DNA of 64,000 nucleotides from JAIRNF01 sp031551125 (GCA_031551125.1 JAVBOB010000001.1:124001-188000), one strand, 5' to 3'. Positions 17,034-25,284 are shown, counted from the stretch's first letter. Notes: generated by a model not told the origin, from the sequence alone. Program-made: numbers and translations.

Positions 17034-18368
17034 ATGAAAGTACAAGACGTAATGGCTAACTTGGAAAAGAAGTATGGCCACGAAAAAGAGTTTTTACAAG
17101 CAGTACACGAAGTGTTAGAGTCAATCGAAGAAGTGTACAACAAGCACCCCGAGTTTGAAAAAGCACGTATTGTTGAGCGTATTGTTGAGCCCGACCGTAT
17201 CTTTACCTTCAAGGTAGAATGGATGGACGATAACGGCGAAATTCATGTAAACACCGGTTACCGTGTACAGTTCAATAACTCTATTGGACCTTACAAAGGC
17301 GGTTTCCGTTTCCACCCCTCAGTAACGCTTTCAACGCTTAAGTTCTTAGGCTTTGAACAAACGTTTAAGAACGCGCTTACTACATTGCCTATGGGTGGTG
17401 GTAAGGGTGGTTCAGACTTCAACCCTAAGGGACGCTCAGACCGTGAAGTTATGCGTTTCTGCCAATCATTCATCACCGAGCTATGGCGCCACATTGGCCC
17501 CAATACCGATGTTCCTGCAGGTGATATCGGCGTTGCCGGTCGCGAAATTGGTTACATGTACGGCTGGTACAAGAAGCTTGCTCGCGAAAACACCGGAGTT
17601 CTTACCGGAAAGGGTATGACTTGGGGTGGTTCACTTATCCGTCCTGAAGCTACAGGCTTTGGTGGTGTTTACTTTGTTGACCACATGTTGAAGACTCGCG
17701 GTATTGACATTAAGGGCAAGACTGTTTCCGTTTCAGGTTTCGGTAACGTAGCTTGGGGCGCAGCCATGAAGGCTACCGAGCTTGGCGCTAAGGTTATCGC
17801 TCTTTCAGGTCCTGACGGTTACATTCTTGATGAGGCCGGTATGACTACTGAAAAGATTGCATACATGGTTGAGCTTCGTAACTCATGCAACGACGTAGTT
17901 GCTCCTTACGAGAAGAAGTTTGCAGGTTCTAAGTTCTTCGCAGGCAAGAAGCCTTGGGAAGTAAAGGTTGACATTGCTCTTCCTTGCGCTATCCAAAACG
18001 AGCTTAACGGCGAAGATGCTAAGAAGCTTATTGCAAACGGCGTTACCTGCGTTGGCGAAATTTCTAACATGGGTTGTACTCCCGAAGCTATTGCCGAATT
18101 CCAAAAGGCTAAGGTGCTATTTGCTCCCGGTAAGGCTGTAAACGCCGGTGGTGTATCAGTATCAGGTTTGGAAATGACGCAGAACGCTATGAAGATTAAC
18201 TGGACTGCTGAAGAAGTTGACGCTAAGCTGAAGCAAATTATGAAGAATATTCACGAAGCTTGCGTACAATACGGTAAGGAAGGTGACTACATTAACTACG
18301 TTAAGGGCGCTAACATTGCCGGATTTATGAAGGTTGCACGCGCTATGCTGGAGCAAGGTGTTTGCTAA
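17034..18368 (+). CDS. gdhA: Glutamate dehydrogenase (NADP-type)
   Basis: The 444-residue enzyme interconverts glutamate and 2-oxoglutarate plus ammonia. It has the conserved blocks GYRVQFNNSIGPYKGGFRFH, LPMGGGKGGSDFNPKGRSD (catalytic Lys region), VPAGDIGVAGREIGYMYGWY and the Rossmann segment VSVSGFGNVAWGAAMKATEL. Length and the long N-terminal region match hexameric bacterial GdhA. Codon use is notably regular (AAG, GTA and CTT favoured), consistent with high expression. It is preceded by 145 bp without a gene, containing two short G/C-run hairpins, and ends at a strong terminator. Confidence 0.97.
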   Translation: MKVQDVMANLEKKYGHEKEFLQAVHEVLESIEEVYNKHPEFEKARIVERIVEPDRIFTFKVEWMDDNGEIHVNTGYRVQFNNSIGPYKGGFRFHPSVTLSTLKFLGFEQTFKNALTTLPMGGGKGGSDFNPKGRSDREVMRFCQSFITELWRHIGPNTDVPAGDIGVAGREIGYMYGWYKKLARENTGVLTGKGMTWGGSLIRPEATGFGGVYFVDHMLKTRGIDIKGKTVSVSGFGNVAWGAAMKATELGAKVIALSGPDGYILDEAGMTTEKIAYMVELRNSCNDVVAPYEKKFAGSKFFAGKKPWEVKVDIALPCAIQNELNGEDAKKLIANGVTCVGEISNMGCTPEAIAEFQKAKVLFAPGKAVNAGGVSVSGLEMTQNAMKINWTAEEVDAKLKQIMKNIHEACVQYGKEGDYINYVKGANIAGFMKVARAMLEQGVC

Positions 18369-18393
18369 GCGTATATAGCACGTTATACATGAC

Positions 18394-18426
18394 AACGCCC
18401 GTCCATTGGACGGGCGTTTGTTTTTA
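18394..18426 (+). terminator. Strong rho-independent terminator after gdhA
   Basis: AACGCCCGTCCA (18394-18405) pairs perfectly with TGGACGGGCGTT (18407-18418) and is followed by TGTTTTT. It begins 26 bp after the gdhA stop codon. Confidence 0.9.
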
Positions 18427-18478
18427 CTCTCGTATTATAGGAGTGAACGTTGCAAATACGCGCTAATTTTTATTGTAC

Positions 18479-18549
18479 CGTCATTGCTAGCAAAGCGAAG
18501 CAATCTGTTGAGATTTGGACAGATTGCTTCGCTTTGCTCACAATGATAG
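18479..18549. repeat. REP-like palindrome, copy 2
   Basis: CGTCATTGCTAGCAAAGCGA and AGCAATCTG are mirrored by AGATTGCTTCGCTTTGCTCA and CAATGATAG. The variant GCTAGCAAAGC in place of GCGAGCGAAGC is partly matched on the other arm (GCTTTGCTCAC), showing paired change. The copy lies between convergent gene ends (gdhA and the beta-barrel gene). Confidence 0.85.
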
Positions 18550-18600
18550 TTTTGGTTTACCGTGTTATCGCTCTATAATCCTCATAAATTATGTAGCTAC

Positions 18601-20715
18601 TTATTCCGTCTTTAAATCGTTTATAACTGCACCCTTTCTAACTTGGCGTAGCGGTTTTACGTTGAAGGTACCAATGTTGTAGCTTAGTGATATGGTGAGT
18701 GGTAAGCAGTATTTATGTACTTCTTGCCGGAGCATAAAATCGGCAGTGTTGACGGTTGAAATGGAGCCTGTGCTAAAGTTGGTTAAGCTTAATGAGGCTT
18801 CCAGGCTCAGCCTGTCGTCTTTAAACCATTGCTTTTGTCCGCTTATGCGGAAAGAAAAAGGGTTTTGCAGCTTTGTATCATATAGACCGGAGGTATGAGT
18901 ATAGTGGTAGCTTGCGTCAGCGCCGACTCTCAACTTGAATTTGAACGTGTAACCTATGCTGATGCTTGGATTTATATTTATATTTTCATTTGTTTCTCCT
19001 TTTGCGCTTTCTCTTGAGTTGTAACCACCCATCAACCTAACGTTTGCACTTATATTTTTCTTACTATAGCTGTATGAAACATTACCCCCTATGTAACTTC
19101 TCCGAGCGTAGTTGGCGTAGGATTGTACGGTTTGCATATCCTCATTTTGGTAGTAGTAAGATGAGATTTGGTTGTTAGAGTGTAAAAGCGTCAGCCCAAG
19201 GTAAATTCGAAATAAAGAGGTACTTACATTCCATGAGTGAAGTATTTCCGGTTTCAAATTTGGGTTGCCTGTTCGAATATAGTTAGGGTTAGAGTAGTCA
19301 ATATATGGAGAAAGTTGGCTTATTCTAGGCCTTAACATTCGTCGCTCATAGGAGAGGGAGAGCCGGGAAAACTTACTTTTGGGGAATAGGATAGCTGCGG
19401 ATATTCCGGGGCTATAGGTAAGGCCTGTTTCAGAGATTTGTTCTGTTTTGTTGCCTGTATGCATATATGTACCGTCCCCATCGTTTAAGTAATCGGCTTT
19501 TAGGCTCAGGTTTACGTTAAACCGCCTTTTGCTGTAGCTTAGGGTGGCATACCCATTTACAATGTGCTTGCGGCTATCGGTAAAGCCGTACTGTTCCGGT
19601 AGCTCCACATCCTTGTTAGCCATATCGTAGTAATGACTTTCGGTTGTATAATCACGATATATGTAGCCTGTACCTGCCTGTAATGTAAAGATTGAAGATA
19701 TTGGGTCGTAGTAGTGCAGCTGAACGGTTTGTTCTTGCTCGTCTTGACTTCCTTTTGATGCCGGAGGAAGAGGAGTGCTGCCAAAGCTGCCGCTAGCCGT
19801 TCCGCTACCGCTGGTATTTTTAGGTATATTTTTGTATGAGTAAGCAAGGTTAAGCGTTCTTCTCGGCTTCTTAAAATCGTACTGGTAGGCAATGTTCGCC
19901 ATCCATTGGTAGGTGTTGTTGTAGTTGGCAAAATCAAGCGTGTATGCATCCTCGTTTCCTGCTGCTGTTCTGCTCAGGCTGTTCAGGTGGCTTTTGCTTC
20001 TTGTTCGATTATCTCCATAGGCAATATCCCACGTTATAAAATGTTGCTTCGCTAGGTCATAGCTGAAGCGTAGTCCGGTCATCCAATCCTCTCCCGAAGT
20101 GTTGTCAACTTTTTTTTGTTCGCTGAACAGCGAGCTTGCCGGCTGCTCTCGCTCAATGTGGCTTGTTGCTTCAGGTTCATTCTTATTGGTAAACATAATT
20201 CCGGGGGCAAAGCGCAGCCGATCCATGCTAATAAGTCCTCCTAATTGAAATTGTGTATCGCCATCGGAAAATTTTGCATTTGCATCAGTCATAACGGCGG
20301 CGCCAAAAATGCCAACTCCCTTATCTGTTTCAATGTTCAGCACATAGTCGTAGTTTTCGTAGCGTTTGGGAGGATCGAGCATTACTGTTACTTTAGCAAA
20401 GCCTTTAGCCGGAAGCATTCGGAGCACGTCATCCAGCTTCGCTTGGGGCATCAGCGCATCAATCTTACCGTTACGTAGTACGAGAAATGTTTTTTCGGGC
20501 GATTCAACATATATTTTCCCCATTGCATCATGCTCCACCATTGGTACTTTTTCCAGTATTTTGTGTAGAGAGGAGCTATCTCTATCGGGGTCGCGGGTCA
20601 AATCGTAGCTGATTTCGTTTACCGATACCTCTACCATTGGGCGAATAATCGCCTCATTCAATAATTCTGTCTGAATATGCAGCCTTACCGTACCTATATT
20701 TACTGTATCGGGCAA
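18601..20715 (-). CDS. Outer-membrane beta-barrel protein (TonB-receptor-like), main part of a frameshifted gene
   Basis: The 704 residues read as a receptor-like plug domain (about residues 1-130, with LNEAIIRPMVEVSVNEISYD, VPMVEHDAMGKIYV and FLVLRNGKIDALM) and a long beta-barrel of the OMP_b-brl_3 type. Repeated Tyr/Asn-rich strands are visible, as are LNLAYSYKN, LSLSYERRMLRPRISQLSPY and NPNLKPEILHSWNVS. No signal peptide is present because the 5' part lies in another frame (20700-21008). The nominal start is a TTG at 20715. The two frames overlap by 16 bp and together form a normal-looking single protein, so this is probably one gene broken by a frameshift, a sequencing error, or a gene read by slippage on the nearby A7 run. 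It closes a putative operon with a thioredoxin-fold protein and a Cys-rich peptide. Confidence 0.75.
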   Translation of the reverse strand: MPDTVNIGTVRLHIQTELLNEAIIRPMVEVSVNEISYDLTRDPDRDSSSLHKILEKVPMVEHDAMGKIYVESPEKTFLVLRNGKIDALMPQAKLDDVLRMLPAKGFAKVTVMLDPPKRYENYDYVLNIETDKGVGIFGAAVMTDANAKFSDGDTQFQLGGLISMDRLRFAPGIMFTNKNEPEATSHIEREQPASSLFSEQKKVDNTSGEDWMTGLRFSYDLAKQHFITWDIAYGDNRTRSKSHLNSLSRTAAGNEDAYTLDFANYNNTYQWMANIAYQYDFKKPRRTLNLAYSYKNIPKNTSGSGTASGSFGSTPLPPASKGSQDEQEQTVQLHYYDPISSIFTLQAGTGYIYRDYTTESHYYDMANKDVELPEQYGFTDSRKHIVNGYATLSYSKRRFNVNLSLKADYLNDGDGTYMHTGNKTEQISETGLTYSPGISAAILFPKSKFSRLSLSYERRMLRPRISQLSPYIDYSNPNYIRTGNPNLKPEILHSWNVSTSLFRIYLGLTLLHSNNQISSYYYQNEDMQTVQSYANYARRSYIGGNVSYSYSKKNISANVRLMGGYNSRESAKGETNENININPSISIGYTFKFKLRVGADASYHYTHTSGLYDTKLQNPFSFRISGQKQWFKDDRLSLEASLSLTNFSTGSISTVNTADFMLRQEVHKYCLPLTISLSYNIGTFNVKPLRQVRKGAVINDLKTE

Positions 20716-21008
20716 TCGGGGGTAAGTGTTTTTTTGTAGCCGCTATAGCCTAAGTAATGTACTTGTAAGCTATAGCTGTCTTTAGGGGTATTCAACATAA
20801 AGTACCCTTTGGCATCTGTTACCGTTGTTTTAGCAATAGCCTTACTATCTGTTGGCTTAGTTAGTACTACTGTTGCATAGGCTATAGCTTCGTTTGTAGC
20901 CTTATCTGCAACTTTTCCCGTAATGGTAAACGTTGACTTATGCAGATTTTGTGCATACAGATTAGAGGCAATAAAGAAAATAAAAAATAGAAGTAGTGAT
21001 TTTTGCAT
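20700..21008 (-). CDS. N-terminal fragment of the beta-barrel gene: signal peptide plus carboxypeptidase-regulatory-like domain
   Basis: The 102 codons encode a signal peptide (LLLFFIFFIASNLYAQ) and one CarboxypepD_reg-like beta-sandwich (FTITGKVADKATNEAIAYAT, TDAKGYFMLNTPKDSYSLQV, YLGYSGYKK), which is exactly what normally precedes the plug of such receptors. The frame ends in DCPIQ-stop where the next frame continues PDTVNIGTVRL. On the coding strand the junction shows a run of seven A and a CCCGAT-TG-CCCGAT repeat, both plausible frameshift sites. One added A in the run, or loss of the 8 bp between repeat starts, restores a single frame of about 800 residues. Confidence 0.7.
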   Translation of the reverse strand: MQKSLLLFFIFFIASNLYAQNLHKSTFTITGKVADKATNEAIAYATVVLTKPTDSKAIAKTTVTDAKGYFMLNTPKDSYSLQVHYLGYSGYKKTLTPDCPIQ

Positions 21009-21048
21009 GGGGAGTTGGTGGTTAGTTCTAGTAAGAAACGAGAGCGAT

Positions 21049-21819
21049 TTACTTTGCTTTGAGTTCCGTTATCAGATCTTCGTAAATGTATGCATTCACA
21101 TGATCAGAATGCTCTAGTGCCCTATTTCGATAGTAGCGTGTAGAATCTTTTCTTCGGTCTTCCTTATACACAAGGTAAAGTATGTAGTTGTTGAAGAAGT
21201 AAGAACCCTTATTCAATGATAGTTTGGCGTACTCCTTTGTTTTTTGCATGTCGGATTTCCAATAACTAACTAGCGATTTGAGGGAGTAGGATAACATTGC
21301 AGGCAATGCTTCTTTGCTTACTCCTCTGAGAGATACACCATTAATATCCCATTTTTGGTTGAGGGCAGAATCCATTCTGGCGGAAAAGTCTTTTATCCCT
21401 TCTACCACACCCACTACATTGTAGTTGGAGTTGATTATATACGAGGTAGGAAAACCTTCGGTGTGTAAAGCCTGGGCCAACAAATTGTTATTAGGATATT
21501 CCTTTATGTTAAAGTACAGTTTTCCTTCTTTTAGTTGTTGATAACATGTGTCATTTTGTAGAGTATTACATAAATGACAATCTTCCGAACTAATAGTTAT
21601 TATAACAAGATTGCTGACTGTAAATAGACTGTCTAGCGCTTTGAGGGTACATTCTGAACTTGTACCGGAATTGTAACTGTAAGTTAAGCTATCGACTTTT
21701 TGCACAACCTCTGTTAATACAACTTCCTGCCCACTCTTATGAAAGCCTTTCCAGAAAATGAGTATAGAGGCAATAGTAATAAGTAATGCTGTCCAAACTA
21801 GTAAGATGATTTTTTTCAT
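21049..21819 (-). CDS. Thioredoxin-fold protein, membrane-anchored or periplasmic
   Basis: The 256-residue protein starts with a hydrophobic helix (IILLVWTALLITIASILIFW). A domain follows with ISSEDCHLCNTLQND, a C-x-x-C pair where thioredoxins carry their active site, and TEGFPTSYIINSNYNVVG, with Pro before Thr in the place of the family's cis-Pro loop. The C-terminal 80 residues are helical and charged and unlike thioredoxin (helices with YWKSDMQKTKEYAKL and YKEDRRKDSTRYYRN). It is likely a periplasmic disulfide or redox protein. It lies between the Cys-rich peptide gene (57 bp upstream) and the beta-barrel gene (40 bp downstream), all on the same strand. Confidence 0.65.
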   Translation of the reverse strand: MKKIILLVWTALLITIASILIFWKGFHKSGQEVVLTEVVQKVDSLTYSYNSGTSSECTLKALDSLFTVSNLVIITISSEDCHLCNTLQNDTCYQQLKEGKLYFNIKEYPNNNLLAQALHTEGFPTSYIINSNYNVVGVVEGIKDFSARMDSALNQKWDINGVSLRGVSKEALPAMLSYSLKSLVSYWKSDMQKTKEYAKLSLNKGSYFFNNYILYLVYKEDRRKDSTRYYRNRALEHSDHVNAYIYEDLITELKAK

Positions 21820-21876
21820 AATTTGTTTGTGCCTTATGTTTGCATTAAGAAGCAGGGTAACTATTGAATTTGTTAA

Positions 21877-22158
21877 TTATCTACCACAAGAGCAACGTTC
21901 TTCTTCCGGCCATTTACAAGAGTTGGAAAGGCAATCAAAAATTAATGCAGTACTACATTCCCACACTATAAAAGATTTGTTATCGGGCATATATTCTCTA
22001 TATTTTTCTGGAACAACTACAAAATCTCCCCAAAAATCTTTTTTAAAGTGGTGGGTGTACTGCTTACCTCCAGAGTCATAGTCGTCATATCCCCATTCTG
22101 CACTACTTAATAATACTACTGACAATAATCCGGTAAGTACATGTTTGTATAAATCCAT
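21877..22158 (-). CDS. Small secreted Cys-rich protein
   Basis: The 93-residue product has a short signal-like start (HVLTGLLSVVLLSSA) followed by an acidic/aromatic stretch (EWGYDDYDSGGKQYTHH). The last 27 residues hold five Cys (WEC, DC, SC, RC, SC) and end in CSCGR. I do not recognise the family. It recalls the short secreted peptides of Bacteroidota (for example the NVEALA group) in size and C-terminal cysteines, but lacks their leader motif. As the first gene before a C-x-x-C thioredoxin-fold protein and an outer-membrane barrel, it could be the substrate or cargo of that pair; this is inference. Its status as a gene rests on the open frame, signal-like N terminus and operon position. 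Confidence 0.55.
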   Translation of the reverse strand: MDLYKHVLTGLLSVVLLSSAEWGYDDYDSGGKQYTHHFKKDFWGDFVVVPEKYREYMPDNKSFIVWECSTALIFDCLSNSCKWPEEERCSCGR

Positions 22159-22284
22159 TTTTTCATAGTAGTTAGTGTTTTTAAAGTTTATAAATAGAGT
22201 TTGATATTTACCCTGCTTCTATTTGGTGGTTTATTTCTGTGTCTATAGTGTAGTAGAATTTAATTCTCGCAAATCAGTACGGTT

Positions 22285-22377
22285 ATGAACAAATGTAGCG
22301 AGATAAAGATGTGCCAATGGTTATATACATTGTTAATAATAACACTGTTAGGTATTGTAGTTGTAATTGAGCTATAG
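22285..22377 (+). CDS. Possible 30-residue hydrophobic micro-ORF
   Basis: ATG at 22285 to TAG at 22377 encodes MNKCSEIKMCQ followed by one very hydrophobic segment (LYTLLIITLLGIVVVIEL). The single membrane-spanning pattern and the terminator hairpin 75 bp downstream make it worth noting, but an ORF this short in AT-rich DNA can arise by chance. No ribosome-binding signal or promoter box decides it. Confidence 0.2.
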   Translation: MNKCSEIKMCQWLYTLLIITLLGIVVVIEL

Positions 22378-22451
22378 AAATATTTTTTGGGGTTCTTGTA
22401 ATTTTAATTTTAGAAAACTCTAGTTGAAAAATTATACTACTGTGCAACAAA

Positions 22452-22480
22452 AAAGCGGAACCATTTTACGGTTCCGCTTT
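22452..22480. terminator. Symmetric hairpin, bidirectional terminator candidate
   Basis: AAAGCGGAACC (22452-22462) pairs perfectly with GGTTCCGCTTT (22470-22480), flanked by A-rich sequence on the left and T-rich on the right, so it could terminate transcription from either side. Confidence 0.65.
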
Positions 22481-22499
22481 CTTCTCATCAAAAACAAAA

Positions 22500-22530
22500 G
22501 AGGGTGCCAAATGCTTTTTTGGACACCCTC
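22500..22530 (-). terminator. Terminator of the FN3/GLUG lipoprotein gene
   Basis: GAGGGTG (22500-22506) pairs with CACCCTC (22524-22530), with an inner CCAA/TTGG pairing. On the minus strand it is followed by TTTTGTTTTTG. It lies 27 bp past the stop codon of the lipoprotein gene at 22557. Confidence 0.75.
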
Positions 22531-22556
22531 ATTTTATACGTTATGCCTTTAAGCGG

Positions 22557-25232
22557 CTACAGGTGCCCGGGCATGCTGGTAGGTTGTGCCGAAGCAGGTA
22601 TGCCTCTTAGTATAGGCAGGCTGTAGCTGCCGTTACCCCACTGCCAGGTGCTGCTAAAATCCCAAGCTAAACCGCCACTATAGGTGGCTTGAAGGGTACA
22701 ATCAGACGACGTTTTGTCTTGTCCGGCGGCGCTATTGGCATAGGTACTTGTTATGGAAACCGGAGTGGTTGTTCCTGTTTGAAGAAGCATAAGGCGGAAC
22801 GCATAGTTATTGACGAAGGAAGCCGAATTTGTTTCAGCGCTTATACGAGAAGGGCAGTAGGTGCCGCTTAAAAGGCTGTTAAGCGCAAAGCAATTCTTCA
22901 CTACCCCATAAGCAGCTATGCCTCCCGAATATGAGTTGCCGTAAACCTTTCCGGTAGCATAGCAGCTAGTTATGGCTATTCCCGATCCGCTAATTCCACC
23001 AACGGTGGAGGTCCCGGTAATGATGCCTGTAGTGTAACAGTTGGTAACCCCTCCCGACTCCATTAACCAGCCTATTATACCACCAACACCAGCATATCCG
23101 GTAACATTACCCGAAGTAAAGCACCCGTATGTATTGGTGTACATAGCGCCTCCTACTATTCCTCCTACTGATTCTTTACCTTTTACAGTACATGTGGTAT
23201 AGCAATCGGAAATAGTAAGGCTGGAGCAATATCCTATCAAGCCGCCAACATAATCTCCTGTTCCTTCTACACTTCCTTTTACATAGCACTTTGTAACGAT
23301 ACTGCTGCTAATGGTGCCTACCAAAGCGCCAACGCTATTTGCTCCTTTCACGTTTACATTCTCAAATCCCAGATTTTCAATTTTAGCGTTCCTTACTTCG
23401 CGGAAAATCCCTGCGTAGCCGGTAGAGGTATAGATGTATAGATCTCGTATCACCTTTCCGTTTCCGTTGAACGTTCCGTTGAACGTAGCTATCGGAACCC
23501 ATCCTGCTCCCGTGCTGTATGGTGACAGGCTAATGTCGTTCATCAAAATAAATGAGTTGCCGGGGAAATCACGCACCTTATTCAGCTGCTGTGCAGTAGT
23601 AATTTGGTAGGGGGCTGTTACCGTTCCTTTTCCGTCGGTAAAAAAGTTAAGGGTGGTGAACGAGGCTTCGTTACCATAGGAAATAACGTTATCGGCATTC
23701 TTAGCGTATCCCCTAACGTAGTAGGTGGTGTTATTTGCTAAGCTGCTAAGCGCTATATTAAAGGTATTGTTTGATATCGTAACCTTTGTGTTGGCTATTG
23801 TGGGGTTAGGGCCGGTGCTGTAAACAATGCCTTTTTCGAGTATGGCACCACCATCAACAGAGGAAACGCTTCCGCTTACTGTAGCAGTGGTTTGGGCTAT
23901 ACTGCTAAACGTTAATGTGTTAATCTGTATGTTTTCGGCTAGGGTTTTAAAGGTCTTTACATCACCGTAGTTTGCGGTACTGCCGTTGGTTATAGCGTAG
24001 GCGCGTACGTAGTAGGTGGTATTGGTTTGAAGGGTAGGAATAGCTATTGTAGCAGTTCCTCCGGTACCGGTGTAGATTTCCTTTAATACACTGGTGCCTC
24101 CTACTTCCGGATTGTTGACGGTAGCGTATAGTACTCCTCTTTCGGTTATGGTTACACCTGCCGATACCGTGTTGCTAAGCTCAACTTGTACGTTGGCAGA
24201 AGATTTTGTAATATCCGTAATATCAATTGTGGTAACGGTTACCTTATCGGTTGGGGTGGTGAACGTTTCTACTGCTCCGTAGGTTGTTCCTACGCTGCCC
24301 GTTGAGTAAACCCTGATGTAGTATGTGGTATTGGCTTGCAGCGAAGAAAGGTTTGCGGTAAACGCTTCGTTGCTACCCGCTGCTGCCAGTTTCGTAACAC
24401 CGTTTCCGCCAACTATCGGGTTATCGGTAGTAGCGTAAACAAAACCTTTATCGGTAATAGTTATTCCGGCAGGAACGCCAACGCTACCTTTTGCTACGGC
24501 GGCTGATATGGTTATGCTCTCAATGGTTACGGCACCCGGCTCGCCCTTATCGCTAAGCGTTTTAAATGTTTGTATCACTCCGTAGCTGGTGCCCTTTTTG
24601 TTTATGGCGTATGCTCTAACGTAGTAGGTAGTATTGATTGATAATGAGGATAGGGTTACGGAGTAATCTCCCTCACCTGTTGTGGCTGCTTTTACTTTAG
24701 TGATGCCGCTTCCTCCCATTTGGAAGTCGCCGTTGGCGGTTGTCCATATAACCCCGCGTTCGGTTACCTCTTCACCGCCGCTAAAGAAAACATTGCAGGG
24801 AACATTAGCGCCTGTTTGGCTAATGTTGGTTACGCCATGCGTGTGAACGGAGGCTGTGGCTGTTTTTGTTGTAAACGATAGCGCTTTTCCGTAAGATGTA
24901 CCTTCCGCATTTATTGCGTATGCTTTGTAGTAGTACTTAGTTCCTGGCTTTAGGTTGTTAACCTGAACGGTAAAATTACCTGATACGGGCTTGTCAATAT
25001 CAGGGTTACGACCCTCGGACCATATTAGAGATGAAAAATCCTTGTTTTCTGAGCATATCACGCCATATTCAGTAACCTTTAGGCCATTTTCGGTATAGCG
25101 GCCTCCCAAGCTTACACCGGTGGCATATACGTTTTTAGCATCAATAGTTGTAACCGATAGCTTTGCTTTGGGGTCTTTGCTACAGGCAAAAAAAGAACCT
25201 GCTGCCAGCAAAAGCAGTAGTAGTTTTTTCAT
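22557..25232 (-). CDS. Large lipoprotein with five FN3-like repeats and a GLUG-repeat domain
   Basis: The 891-residue protein is probably anchored on the cell surface and used in adhesion. From the ATG at 25232 it has a lipoprotein signal (LLLLLLAAGSFFAC, Cys at about 17). Five imperfect ~100-residue beta-sandwich repeats follow, each ending in a TYYVRAYAxN-x-x-GTSYG-x-x-x-TFxT pattern (about residues 22-530). A GLUG-type repeat region (about 545-810) follows, with units like VGGLIGYCSSLTISDCYTT and VGGIVGGAMYTNTYGCF, and then a short C-terminal part. No type IX sorting domain is visible. An ATG 36 bases upstream exists but would place extra residues before the signal. The exact ligand is unknown. 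The repeats could promote length variation. Confidence 0.85.
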   Translation of the reverse strand: MKKLLLLLLAAGSFFACSKDPKAKLSVTTIDAKNVYATGVSLGGRYTENGLKVTEYGVICSENKDFSSLIWSEGRNPDIDKPVSGNFTVQVNNLKPGTKYYYKAYAINAEGTSYGKALSFTTKTATASVHTHGVTNISQTGANVPCNVFFSGGEEVTERGVIWTTANGDFQMGGSGITKVKAATTGEGDYSVTLSSLSINTTYYVRAYAINKKGTSYGVIQTFKTLSDKGEPGAVTIESITISAAVAKGSVGVPAGITITDKGFVYATTDNPIVGGNGVTKLAAAGSNEAFTANLSSLQANTTYYIRVYSTGSVGTTYGAVETFTTPTDKVTVTTIDITDITKSSANVQVELSNTVSAGVTITERGVLYATVNNPEVGGTSVLKEIYTGTGGTATIAIPTLQTNTTYYVRAYAITNGSTANYGDVKTFKTLAENIQINTLTFSSIAQTTATVSGSVSSVDGGAILEKGIVYSTGPNPTIANTKVTISNNTFNIALSSLANNTTYYVRGYAKNADNVISYGNEASFTTLNFFTDGKGTVTAPYQITTAQQLNKVRDFPGNSFILMNDISLSPYSTGAGWVPIATFNGTFNGNGKVIRDLYIYTSTGYAGIFREVRNAKIENLGFENVNVKGANSVGALVGTISSSIVTKCYVKGSVEGTGDYVGGLIGYCSSLTISDCYTTCTVKGKESVGGIVGGAMYTNTYGCFTSGNVTGYAGVGGIIGWLMESGGVTNCYTTGIITGTSTVGGISGSGIAITSCYATGKVYGNSYSGGIAAYGVVKNCFALNSLLSGTYCPSRISAETNSASFVNNYAFRLMLLQTGTTTPVSITSTYANSAAGQDKTSSDCTLQATYSGGLAWDFSSTWQWGNGSYSLPILRGIPASAQPTSMPGHL

Positions 25233-25276
25233 GAGGAATTGGTATTTTGGCAAAGAAATATTAAACATATATTGTA

Positions 25277-25284
25277 CAAATATA
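25277..25284 (-). promoter_or_regulatory. -7 promoter box of the FN3/GLUG lipoprotein gene
   Basis: TATATTTG on the minus strand fits TAnnTTTG and lies 44 bp before the ATG at 25232. It is upstream of both candidate starts. No standard -33 is seen. Confidence 0.4.

Larger units (their letters stand above)
22159..22556. other. Intergenic gap with two hairpins and a tiny hydrophobic ORF
   Basis: The 398-bp, AT-rich gap between two minus-strand genes holds a possible 30-codon ORF on the plus strand (22285-22377) and two strong hairpins at 22452-22480 and 22500-22530. No recognised promoter box for the Cys-rich peptide gene is seen, although it should lie here. Confidence 0.6.

Noticed and set aside
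18601..25232. A prophage or integrative element
   Set aside because: Although the region is accessory in character, there is no integrase, phage structural gene, tRNA junction or flanking attachment-like repeat.
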